The notes beneath the pieces are model-generated. The model did no database searches. It saw only the letters and a list, made by a program, of their open reading frames with translations, and had not been told where the DNA came from. This document shows, in pieces, positions 1 to 6,184 of a DNA stretch of 13,564 nucleotides. Position 1 is the first letter of the stretch. The number at the start of each line of letters is the position of its first letter. The translations under genes and the position numbers were made by a program. The DNA comes from Bacteroidota bacterium (lineage in GTDB: Bacteria > Bacteroidota > Kryptoniia > Kryptoniales > JAKASW01): positions 1 to 13,564 of the forward strand of contig JAJYOS010000065.1 in the NCBI GenBank assembly GCA_021796055.1, written 5' to 3'.

Positions 1-201
1 AACGATGGTTTTCTACTCTCCAGTACGGCCCTTATGACGCTGCGGGGTTTCGTCGGTCTGAGCCCGGCCGCGGCAGCAAGAGCCGATATGGACCCGCCCC
101 TTCGGAACGAATTGGCCAACTTCGCCTTTGTTTACCTTAAGAGACATGCCGGCACGCTGAAGGAAATAAAATCGTTGAAGTTTATGGCGGCATCAATTTG
201 A
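1..201 (+). CDS. C-terminal end of an unidentified ORF (5' partial)
   Basis: An open frame runs from the first base of the window to TGA at 199-201, giving 66 residues with no stop. It contains in-frame ATGs at codons 12, 30 and 62, but none has a convincing ribosome binding site, so the simplest reading is the tail of a gene that starts outside the window. The translated end is basic and helical-looking (LKRHAGTLKEIKSLKF) with no motif I recognise and no membrane segment. It lies on the same strand as htrA, separated by about 240 bases of repeat-rich sequence. It could also be a chance open frame in decayed coding sequence. No function is assigned. Confidence 0.4.
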   Translation, partial: NDGFLLSSTALMTLRGFVGLSPAAAARADMDPPLRNELANFAFVYLKRHAGTLKEIKSLKFMAASI

Positions 202-237
202 GTACGATTGAAGACGAGTGCAGGGAGGCCGAGATGA

Positions 238-405
238 AAATTCTAAACTCTAAAAAATGCTCAAAGCAATAAAGATAGAATACAAAATGCCTGGAGTCAG
301 CGAGTGTGACGTTTGGCCGTGTAAGCGGGTTTAGGGTTTTGTGTTTTCTTCTTTTGAATTTGTTTAGGATTTAGAGTTTGATGCTTAGGATTTGATCTAT
401 GTAAG
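238..405. repeat. AT-rich AAATCCTAAAC-type intergenic repeat block
   Basis: The gap before htrA changes abruptly from GC-rich coding sequence to AT-rich low-complexity sequence. On the minus strand it reads as variations of AAATCCTAA, AAACTCTAAATCC and CCTAAACAAATTC. The two ends carry an exact 10-base inverted repeat: AAACTCTAAA at 245-254 and TTTAGAGTTT at 370-379. Similar AAATCCTAAACAAATTC-like blocks are, from general knowledge, common in intergenic regions of environmental bacterial genomes, and their role is not known to me. Because the block ends just before the start of htrA, it may lie in its promoter or 5' untranslated region. Confidence 0.6.
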
Positions 406-428
406 ATGAGTAATAACAAAAATGAGTT

Positions 429-434
429 GGAGGA
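429..434 (+). promoter_or_regulatory. Ribosome binding site that sets the htrA start
   Basis: GGAGGA lies 7 bases before ATG 442-444. The in-frame ATG at 406 is preceded by repeat sequence with no purine-rich ribosome binding site, so the 442 start is preferred. Starting at 442 also puts the basic residues MRKR directly before the hydrophobic anchor, as expected of a signal sequence. Confidence 0.75.
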
Positions 435-441
435 AATAAAC

Positions 442-1962
442 ATGCGCAAGAGAACGTTGGTTGGCGCGGCGCTGCTGGTTCTGGTCGGAGTCGTGTTCGG
501 GGCGCTGCTCGTTATGAGTTTCAACGGAGTGGGTGAGACTTTCGGATATTCGGGTGAGACCGTCAAGCTTGGTGGACCGGCTCCGGTCCCGGCGGGCGAT
601 ATAAACCTGCTTGAGACTCAAAACGTTTTCATCGAGATTTCAAAGGCCGTCACGCCGACGGTAGTAAGCGTCACCGTCACATCTACACCGAAATCGAAAA
701 TGCCGGACATCCCGTTTTTCCATAATTTCCAGTTCAATATCCCGAACCCTCAACCCGAAAAAGGAATGGGGTCGGGAGTCATCGTGACGCACGACGGTTA
801 CATAATCACCAACAACCACGTCGTTCAAGATGCGGACAAGAACGGTATCAGGGTTAAGCTCTTCGACAGGCGGGAGTTTCCGGCCAGGCTGATCGGGATG
901 GATCCGACGACGGACGTCGCGGTTATAAAGATAAATGCCGGGAATCTGCCGATTGCGGCGATAGGCAATTCAGACAGTGTCGAGGTCGGCCAGTGGGTGC
1001 TCGCGATAGGCAATCCGCTCGGATTGACGTCCACCGTGACTGCGGGAATAGTCAGCGCGCTCGGCAGGCACACCGATGTCTCGGCCGACAGGTGGGGGAT
1101 CAGCAATTATATTCAGACCGACGCGGCGATAAATCCCGGTAACAGCGGCGGCGCGCTCGTCAACATCCACGGACAGGTCATCGGGATAAACGCGGCGATT
1201 GCCACGCGCACCGGATACAATGAAGGATATGGATTCGCCATCCCGATAAACCTCGTGAAGAAAACCGCTGAAGACATTATAGCATACGGGAGGGTTCGTC
1301 GACCCATGCTCGGCGTGCAGCTCAAATCCTCAATCGATGAGACCGATGCACACGCCCTCGGTCTTCCGAAGCCGGAGGGAGTCCTCGTGAATGAAGTCCT
1401 TCCGAACAGCCCGGCACAGGCCGCCGGAATCAAAGCGGGCGACGTCATACTCGCGGTCAACGGCAAGGAAGTCGACGCTGCAAACGAGATCCAGATCCTG
1501 ATTGCGGAACATAAACCGGGCGACGTCGTCACGCTCACTGTCTTCCGGGACGGAAAGAAGTTCGAAAAAAAGGTGACGTTGACGGAAATCCCACAGAGCG
1601 ATCTGGCGAGCGGCGACCAGCAAGCTCAGCCGGAGAGCGCGCAGCCCGACGAGTCGGGTCAGTCAAATATTGCGAAGCTCGGTATAGCGGTAAAGCCGCT
1701 CGACGAGCAGACGATGAAAGATGCGGGAGTCGATCATGGCGTGCTTGTCGCGAGCATCACTCCCGGCGGGCCGGCGGCAGACCGGACGCTGCTGGAGAAC
1801 GATATCATCACCGAGGTCGACCATCAGAAGGTGAGTTCGGCGAAGGATTTGTCGGATATATTGAAGAGCAAGAATAAGGGCGATGCCGTAATGTTGAGAG
1901 TTTTGTCCAGGCAGGGGAATTCATATATATCAAGGTTTGTAGCAGTTGAAATCGGCGAGTAA
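442..1962 (+). CDS. htrA: Do-family (HtrA/DegP-type) periplasmic serine protease
   Basis: This is a periplasmic protease/chaperone that degrades or refolds misfolded envelope proteins. The 506-residue product begins with MRKR and a hydrophobic stretch to about residue 25, which is an uncleaved anchor or signal peptide. A trypsin-like domain follows, with an intact triad: H126 in TNNHVV, D158 in TTDVAV and S235 in GNSGGA. Two PDZ domains occupy roughly residues 285-375 and 410-505, each with a carboxylate-binding-type loop (LGVQL, LGIAV). An acidic Gln/Ser-rich linker at about 380-405 joins them. Length and layout match the Do family. DegP, DegQ and DegS-like names cannot be separated from the sequence alone, although two PDZ domains argue against DegS. 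It stands alone with its own terminator just downstream. An alternative upstream start at 406 would add 12 residues. Confidence 0.93.
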   Translation: MRKRTLVGAALLVLVGVVFGALLVMSFNGVGETFGYSGETVKLGGPAPVPAGDINLLETQNVFIEISKAVTPTVVSVTVTSTPKSKMPDIPFFHNFQFNIPNPQPEKGMGSGVIVTHDGYIITNNHVVQDADKNGIRVKLFDRREFPARLIGMDPTTDVAVIKINAGNLPIAAIGNSDSVEVGQWVLAIGNPLGLTSTVTAGIVSALGRHTDVSADRWGISNYIQTDAAINPGNSGGALVNIHGQVIGINAAIATRTGYNEGYGFAIPINLVKKTAEDIIAYGRVRRPMLGVQLKSSIDETDAHALGLPKPEGVLVNEVLPNSPAQAAGIKAGDVILAVNGKEVDAANEIQILIAEHKPGDVVTLTVFRDGKKFEKKVTLTEIPQSDLASGDQQAQPESAQPDESGQSNIAKLGIAVKPLDEQTMKDAGVDHGVLVASITPGGPAADRTLLENDIITEVDHQKVSSAKDLSDILKSKNKGDAVMLRVLSRQGNSYISRFVAVEIGE

Positions 1963-1992
1963 AGGACTCTTCCAGGGATCATGATTTGAGGG

Positions 1993-2018
1993 AGCCCCGC
2001 GTAAGCGGGGCTTTTCTT
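1993..2018 (+). terminator. Rho-independent terminator of htrA
   Basis: An 8-bp perfect stem, AGCCCCGC (1993-2000) and GCGGGGCT (2005-2012), closes a GTAA tetraloop and is followed by a T-rich run (TTTCTTGT). It sits about 30 bases after the htrA stop codon. The stem is GC-rich and the layout is canonical. Confidence 0.85.
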
Positions 2019-2030
2019 GTGACCGGGGAA

Positions 2031-2102
2031 TGGAACACGGAAAAAACGGATATGACGGATTCTCACAGGTCATTCTGAGTGACATGAGAAGTCCTTGATT
2101 CG
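2031..2102. repeat. Remnants of ACACGGA-type and TCATTCTGAG-type intergenic repeats
   Basis: Positions 2031-2060 read as GGAACACGG, AAAACGGAT and GACGGAT units, and 2067-2102 as GGTCATTCTGAGTGAC followed by GAAGTCC. Both resemble degenerate forms of motifs that recur between genes in many environmental genomes. Family membership is by recollection of motif style and not by alignment. They fill the whole gap between the htrA terminator and the next gene and may have encroached on its 5' end. Confidence 0.45.
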
Positions 2103-2174
2103 GTAAGCGGATTGGAATCAGGGCATTATCCGCAATTGGATTTTAGTCCTTTCTTTATCACATTTATTAAAAGC

Positions 2175-2558
2175 ATGAAAACAAATAAAGCGGGAAAGGA
2201 CAGGCCCTACACCGTCGAGTACTACTATAAGGCTCAGTGGGGACATGCCGACGAATTCATCCGACTGTACAAAAAGAATCACCATCCCCTCCTGAAGAGA
2301 CAGCTGGAGATGGGAAGGATTCTGAAGCTCGCGCTGACCCGTCCCCGCCTTCACGGGACGGAAGACGGGAGATGGGATTTCAGGGTGACAATCGTCTGGA
2401 AAAACATACAAACGACAGACGACGGCTTCAGCGAGGAAAAGCTCGCGCGCGAACTCTTTCCCGATCAGGCGGCCTATAAAAAAGATGAACAGCGCCGGTT
2501 TGAGATCTTAGAAGGTCACTGGGATGTGCCGGTGATCGACATGGACCCGGACAGCTAA
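2175..2558 (+). CDS. Small protein of unknown function
   Basis: A 127-residue soluble protein if translation starts at ATG 2175. A TTG at 2112 would add 21 residues (ESGHYPQLDF and onward) that overlap the repeat-rich gap. Neither start has a good ribosome binding site. The body is rich in aromatic and basic residues: a PYTVEYYYKAQWG segment, then DEFIRLYKKNHHP, a KRQLEMGRI helix, GRWDFRVTIVWKN and an acidic C-terminal helix. This strand-helix-helix-strand pattern is reminiscent of small dimeric alpha-beta barrel (EthD or monooxygenase-like) folds, but I see no catalytic signature. It lacks a signal peptide, unlike the next three genes. It ends 55 bases before the cupin gene on the same strand. 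Function unknown. Confidence 0.7.
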   Translation: MKTNKAGKDRPYTVEYYYKAQWGHADEFIRLYKKNHHPLLKRQLEMGRILKLALTRPRLHGTEDGRWDFRVTIVWKNIQTTDDGFSEEKLARELFPDQAAYKKDEQRRFEILEGHWDVPVIDMDPDS

Positions 2559-2613
2559 GGTAGCCGGGCGAATCGGGACTCGAAGCTCTGTAACAAAAAT
2601 CCGGAGGGCATGC

Positions 2614-3066
2614 ATGAAGAGGATGTTTCTTTTATCCGCAGCTGCATCGATGTGGCTTTTTTTGTTCTCAGGCACTTTACCGGTAAAGACCGCAAACAAC
2701 TCTGCACCGGCGGACACAGGCCGGTACGACATCGTCAACTGTATAAATGAATTCACACCGGCAAGAGTTGAATCGACGAAGGCGGGTTACCAGTACTGGT
2801 TTGCGGACAGGAAGTTTGCAGATGGGAAAACGCTGAAGCTGAGCGTCGTCCGGCCGCATGAGGCGACACATGCGCCGCACCATCACGCAGAAGACGAGTT
2901 CTTCTTCGTGCTTCAGGGAAAAGCGGAGTTCGATCTCGACGGGCGGACAAGAGTCGTTGGTCCGTACACAAGCCTCTATTGTCCGCCGAATTCGGAACAC
3001 GGCATCAGGAACGTCGGTGATACCGAGCTCAGGTATCTCGTCGTAAAGAAGTACGGCACTAAATGA
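2614..3066 (+). CDS. Secreted single-domain cupin protein
   Basis: A 150-residue protein starting at ATG 2614, with GGAGGG at 2603-2608 spaced 5 bases upstream; the ATG at 2610 is out of frame. Residues 1-27 form a signal peptide (basic MKR, hydrophobic core, KTA near the cleavage site). The rest is one cupin barrel. Motif 1 is PHHHAEDEFFFVLQG, giving metal ligands H89, H91 and E95, and motif 2 is PPNSEHGIRN, giving H129. The usual Gly of motif 2 is Asn126. All four metal ligands are present, so an active metal site is likely. Only 10 bases separate it from the pectate lyase gene, so the two are probably co-transcribed. By analogy with KdgF, a small cupin that acts on the unsaturated uronate released by pectate lyases, a pectin-linked role is possible, but KdgF is cytoplasmic and the match is inferred only from context. 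Confidence 0.85.
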   Translation: MKRMFLLSAAASMWLFLFSGTLPVKTANNSAPADTGRYDIVNCINEFTPARVESTKAGYQYWFADRKFADGKTLKLSVVRPHEATHAPHHHAEDEFFFVLQGKAEFDLDGRTRVVGPYTSLYCPPNSEHGIRNVGDTELRYLVVKKYGTK

Positions 3067-3076
3067 AGGGCATGCC

Positions 3077-4282
3077 ATGATGTCTCGCCTCTTTTTCTGC
3101 TTAATTATCCTGTCGTTTGTGACGGCGTCGATTCGCGCGCAGGATTTAACAAAGAACGACAAAGGAAATACTGTCGATGTCTCCGGCTTCTATGACAGTG
3201 CGCACCACTGGTACGATATTCGGGATGAGGACCATGTCATAGAACCGCTTTCAAACCAAAAACGTTACTCGCCCGATGACGTGAAGGAAATCGCAGACAA
3301 CATTCTCCTTTTTCAGAAAAACAACGGCGGCTGGGCCAAGAACTACGATATGCTCGCCATCCTCATGCCCTCACAGAAGAGAGCTGTCCTCGCTGCGAGG
3401 AACACCGTGAATACGTCTTTCGATAACGGAACGACGCACACGCAGGTCGAGTATCTCGCGAAGGCCTATACTTTGACGAAAGATGAGCGGTACCGGGAAG
3501 CCTGTCTCAGAGGAATTAATTTCATTTTACGGGCGCAGTACACCAACGGCGGATGGCCCCAGTATTACCCTTTGAGGAAAGATTACAGCCGCTACATCAC
3601 ATTCAACGACGATGCGATGATAGGCGTGATGGAACTCCTGCACCACATCGCGCAGGGTAAACCATATTTTTCGTTTGTGGACAGCGGCCTTCGCGCGAAA
3701 GTGAAAGCCGCCTTCGACAGAGGAATCGACTGTGTATTGAATTGCCAGATAAAGGAGAATGAAAGGCTTACGGCGTGGTGCCAGCAGCACGACAATATAA
3801 CTTTCAAACCTCGGTGGGCGCGGACGTTCGAGCCGCCGTCGATCTGCAGTTTCGAGAGCTCGGACATCGTCATGCTTCTGATGAGCCTCGATCAACCGGG
3901 TGAAAAAGTAATCGCGGCCGTGCAGGGCGCTGTAAAATGGTTTTACGACTCCAGGATTTTCGGGGTCCGCACTGATTCGGTGCCGGCACTGAAGGTTTCT
4001 TACCAGTACCACACTGCCGACTTTGATGTCGTCGTGGTGAAGGACACGAAGGCGCCGCCGATATGGTCGCGCTTCTACGAGCTCGGGACAAACAGGCCGC
4101 TTTTCTGCAACCGGCGCGGCAGAATAGGATACTCGCTCGCGCAGGTGGCCAGGGAGCGGAGAACCGGTTACAGGTGGTATGGATACAATCCGCAGCAAGT
4201 GCTCGATAAGTATCCGGCGTGGGAGAAGAGGTGGGCTTCGGGGAAGAATGAATTGAGCCGCGGAGAGGAGGAGAAAAGGTGA
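3077..4282 (+). CDS. pelA: Secreted pectate lyase, polysaccharide lyase family 10 (PelA type)
   Basis: A 401-residue enzyme that cleaves de-esterified homogalacturonan by beta-elimination, leaving unsaturated uronate ends. Residues 1-22 are a signal peptide ending in IRAQ. Family-10 hallmarks appear in order: NNGGWAKNYD near 88-97, TSFDNGTTHTQVEYLAKAY near 115-133, NGGWPQYYPLRKDY near 156-169, ITFNDDAM at 174-181, WCQQHDN near 234-240, ARTFEPPSI near 247-255, then IWSRFYELGTNRPLFC and ERRTGYRWYG toward the C-terminus. The conserved Asp pair D178-D179 and the Arg before FEPP are the likely calcium-binding or catalytic residues, by family analogy. Start ATG 3077 (or the adjacent ATG 3080) follows GAAGGG at 3065-3070. 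It lies 10 bases after the cupin and upstream of an esterase. The C-terminal tail after WYG is charged and low in complexity. Confidence in the family is high; the gene symbol follows the family name. Confidence 0.92.
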   Translation: MMSRLFFCLIILSFVTASIRAQDLTKNDKGNTVDVSGFYDSAHHWYDIRDEDHVIEPLSNQKRYSPDDVKEIADNILLFQKNNGGWAKNYDMLAILMPSQKRAVLAARNTVNTSFDNGTTHTQVEYLAKAYTLTKDERYREACLRGINFILRAQYTNGGWPQYYPLRKDYSRYITFNDDAMIGVMELLHHIAQGKPYFSFVDSGLRAKVKAAFDRGIDCVLNCQIKENERLTAWCQQHDNITFKPRWARTFEPPSICSFESSDIVMLLMSLDQPGEKVIAAVQGAVKWFYDSRIFGVRTDSVPALKVSYQYHTADFDVVVVKDTKAPPIWSRFYELGTNRPLFCNRRGRIGYSLAQVARERRTGYRWYGYNPQQVLDKYPAWEKRWASGKNELSRGEEEKR

Positions 4283-4290
4283 TAGGGGGA

Positions 4291-4370
4291 CGAGGAGACT
4301 ACGAGACAAGGAGACAGGGAGACGGGGAGAAACGGTGACAAGGTGACCTGGAGAAAGGGGTAGAAAGGGA
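4291..4370. repeat. Degenerate tandem array with exact 8-base period
   Basis: Immediately after the pectate lyase stop the plus strand becomes almost pure purine and can be cut into consecutive 8-base units without a single indel. Units start at 4291, 4299, 4307, 4315, 4323, 4331, 4339, 4347 and 4355, with a weaker tenth at 4363. The consensus is CNNGGAGA, with GGTGA variants at the units starting 4331 and 4339. The complementary strand reads as TCTCC(N)NG repeats. No stem or spacer structure is present, so it is not a CRISPR. An open frame on the minus strand runs through it but is an antisense shadow of the lyase gene. Function unknown. Confidence 0.75.
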
Positions 4371-4445
4371 AACAAACTCCAATGTGTTCGCTTCAGCTAC
4401 TCTTGCGGTTGAACTGTAAAACAGGAACAAACAGAAGAGAGAAAA

Positions 4446-5315
4446 ATGATGAAAGGTTTCAAATCGCTATTTGCGGCGCTTGTTTTTTTCCTGTCGGTTC
4501 CGCTTTTTGCTCAGCATACCGTCAACATCTGGCCGTCCCTGGCGCCGGGGACTGCGAACGAAAAGGATGATGAGACGGTTGTGGACAACAGAATCTACAA
4601 GGTGTACCAGCCAAACCTGACGGCCTACATTCCGTCGAAGCAGAACGACAATCGTCCTGCGGTTATCGTCTGCCCGGGCGGAGGGTACGATCATCTTGCA
4701 ATTACGAAAGAAGGGACAAGGGTCGCGAAGTGGCTGAATGAAAACGGCATCGCCGCGTTCGTGCTGAAATACCGGCTGAATCCCGGCCAGGCGCTGGATG
4801 ACGCGAAACGCGCGCTAAGTTTCGTCCGCGCCAACTCAAGGAGGTACACCATTAACCCCGAGAAGATCGGAATCCTGGGTTTTTCGGCGGGCGGACAAGT
4901 CGCCGCGGGAGTCGCGACGCATTACGAGAGAACAACCATGAAAGACGACATCGACTCCGTAAGCTGCAAACCGGATTTCATGATTCTCATTTATCCCGCG
5001 CTCGACTGGCTTCACCCGAACGCGGACAAGGAGTTTGAGAAAGCCGGCGGAAGGAACGGCGTCTTCATTCCCTTCTATCACCTGGTGAACAAAGACACGC
5101 CTCCGACATTCATAGTCCATGCTGCCGACGACAAGACCGTCCCTGTTCACCAGAGCATGCAGTTCTTTGCCGCGCTTGAAAAAGCCGGAGTCGCGTGCGA
5201 GCTGCACATCTTTCAGAAAGGCGGGCATGGCTTCGGACTGGGAACAGGTGAAGCAGGAAGCTGGCCTGGACTGTGCATCGGTTGGATGAAGACGGACAGG
5301 ATACTGGCGAAGTAG
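4446..5315 (+). CDS. Secreted alpha/beta-hydrolase esterase (acetyl-esterase / xylanase-like)
   Basis: A 289-residue serine hydrolase. Residues 1-22 are a signal peptide ending in LFAQ. The oxyanion-hole motif is PGGGYDH near residues 77-83. The nucleophile elbow is GFSAGG with S147, the acid is D229 (or D228) in the DDKTVP loop, and the base is H261 in GGHGFG. This is the layout of COG0657/BD-FAE-type esterases that remove acetyl or feruloyl groups from plant polysaccharides. Start ATG 4446 is followed by another ATG at 4449, preceded by a purine-rich AGAAGAGAG. It lies 163 bases after the pectate lyase on the same strand. Deacetylating pectin or hemicellulose next to a pectate lyase makes sense, because acetyl groups block lyases, but the substrate is inferred. 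Esterase class is secure, exact specificity is not. Confidence 0.88.
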   Translation: MMKGFKSLFAALVFFLSVPLFAQHTVNIWPSLAPGTANEKDDETVVDNRIYKVYQPNLTAYIPSKQNDNRPAVIVCPGGGYDHLAITKEGTRVAKWLNENGIAAFVLKYRLNPGQALDDAKRALSFVRANSRRYTINPEKIGILGFSAGGQVAAGVATHYERTTMKDDIDSVSCKPDFMILIYPALDWLHPNADKEFEKAGGRNGVFIPFYHLVNKDTPPTFIVHAADDKTVPVHQSMQFFAALEKAGVACELHIFQKGGHGFGLGTGEAGSWPGLCIGWMKTDRILAK

Positions 5316-5335
5316 TATGGGTGAAAAGTGAGTGA

Positions 5336-5402
5336 TGGATTGATGGAATAATGGAACGACTTGTATGCGGACCAGGAACCACGGACCATGAACCAAGAAC
5401 CC
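5336..5402. repeat. GGATTGATGGAATAATGG block and period-7 GAACCA array
   Basis: Two adjacent degenerate repeats follow the esterase gene. Positions 5336-5356 read as TGGATTGATG joined to TGGAATAATGGAA. The 10-base TGGATTGATG recurs exactly at 8364-8373 and the 13-base TGGAATAATGGAA recurs exactly at 8254-8266. Positions 5369-5402 hold about five consecutive 7-base units of the type GGACCA(N) / GAACCA(N). No coding potential, stem or target-site duplication is evident. Confidence 0.65.
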
Positions 5403-5507
5403 TGACTCGGAGCTTTCAAAGCGGTTCAATCTTGACTGCTAATTCAACGGCGTTTAGCTTGGTTCGTCGAGAGCGTACCACACAAAAGAGCGAGCAAAAA
5501 GAGCGTT

Positions 5508-5513
5508 GAGGAG
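5508..5513 (+). promoter_or_regulatory. Ribosome binding site of the glutaredoxin-like gene
   Basis: GAGGAG, 9 bases before ATG 5523. It fixes the start so that the N-terminal membrane segments are included in the protein and not left untranslated. Confidence 0.6.
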
Positions 5514-5522
5514 TATTGATCC

Positions 5523-6017
5523 ATGAGACAAGAATGTCATCTTAGGAATGTTTGGCTCACCTGGTTAGGACTCCCGATATTGGCGATCGGGATGTGGGCA
5601 GCGGAGGGGTGGCTGGCGGGAGTTGTGGTGCTGGTCGCCGGAGTGCTTGCGCAGGTCATATACATCAGACAATTTCCCCGGCTGTCGCCGCTGCTTGGTT
5701 ATGGCTCCGTCAAAGATGTGGGTCTCGGGTCGACACCGGAACACAGAAGATTGTCGCGGGTTACGCTCTATACTGCGAGCGTCTGCCCATTCTGTCCGAT
5801 TGTGAAACGACGGCTTCTCGAATTACAGCATCCGCTCGGATTCGACCTTACTGAGGTAGACGTCACCCTCCAGCCCGGACTCGCCAAAAAGAAGGGATTT
5901 CACTCGGTGCCTGTGATCGAAATAGACGGGCGATACTGGGTCGGGAACGCCACCAGCGCCGATCTCGCGGCTTTCCTGACCAAACGTGATTTCAGAACTC
6001 CCGCAAGCTCGATCTGA
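5523..6017 (+). CDS. Membrane-anchored glutaredoxin-like protein (CPFC motif)
   Basis: A 164-residue protein with two hydrophobic segments at about 9-26 and 29-48, then a basic stretch (IRQFPRLSP), a short linker and a glutaredoxin-like thioredoxin fold from about residue 78. The redox motif is C88-P-F-C91 after VTLYTASV, the cis-proline is P130 in SVPVIEIDG, and a GNATSADL helix closes the fold. Both catalytic cysteines are present. Basic residues before the first segment and after the second suggest both ends face the cytoplasm, so the redox domain probably reduces or senses disulfides at the inner face of the membrane. Fusion of a glutaredoxin to a two-helix anchor is less usual than the free protein. 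It lies about 200 bases after the esterase and ends near a repeat-rich gap, so no operon link is clear. Redox partner unknown. Confidence 0.82.
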   Translation: MRQECHLRNVWLTWLGLPILAIGMWAAEGWLAGVVVLVAGVLAQVIYIRQFPRLSPLLGYGSVKDVGLGSTPEHRRLSRVTLYTASVCPFCPIVKRRLLELQHPLGFDLTEVDVTLQPGLAKKKGFHSVPVIEIDGRYWVGNATSADLAAFLTKRDFRTPASSI

Positions 6018-6184
6018 TTTGCCGCGGGAAGCTTTCGCCGGCGGGAAATGGGATCCACCGTAATTATGTGTTTCACAAGACGGGAGAATCCAAGTCAAGA
6101 ATGAAACGACGCATCTCAATCAACACGAATATCACCAACGGAGGGATCCGTCTGAATAACCCCGAATGACACGAATTCTATGAA
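6018..6184. other. Intergenic gap with ACACGAATT-type motifs
   Basis: No gene is supported here. A 22-residue frame at 6101-6169 lacks a ribosome binding site. The sequence contains ACACGAATATCACC at about 6122-6135 and TGACACGAATT at 6167-6177. The latter is matched in inverted orientation by AATTCGTGT at 6243-6251. A small palindrome, CTATG-AAT-CATAG, lies at 6178-6190 across the stop of the disrupted minus-strand gene. These look like remnants of another short intergenic repeat family. Confidence 0.4.

Noticed and set aside
406..441. Upstream ATG that would add 12 residues to htrA
   Set aside because: No ribosome binding site precedes it, while GGAGGA sits 7 bases before ATG 442 and the signal anchor starts properly there.
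4291..4370. Possible CRISPR array
   Set aside because: The units are 8 bases, contiguous and degenerate, with no spacers and no cas genes nearby.
3527..4375. 282-codon minus-strand open frame
   Set aside because: It is antisense to the pectate lyase and its first residues are translated from the 8-base purine repeat. No domain is visible.
5110..5382. 90-codon minus-strand open frame
   Set aside because: It starts in the GAACCA / TGGATTGATG repeats and runs antisense through the esterase catalytic region.
6101..6169. 22-residue open frame between the glutaredoxin-like gene and the disrupted gene
   Set aside because: It has no ribosome binding site and part of its sequence is the ACACGAAT-type repeat.
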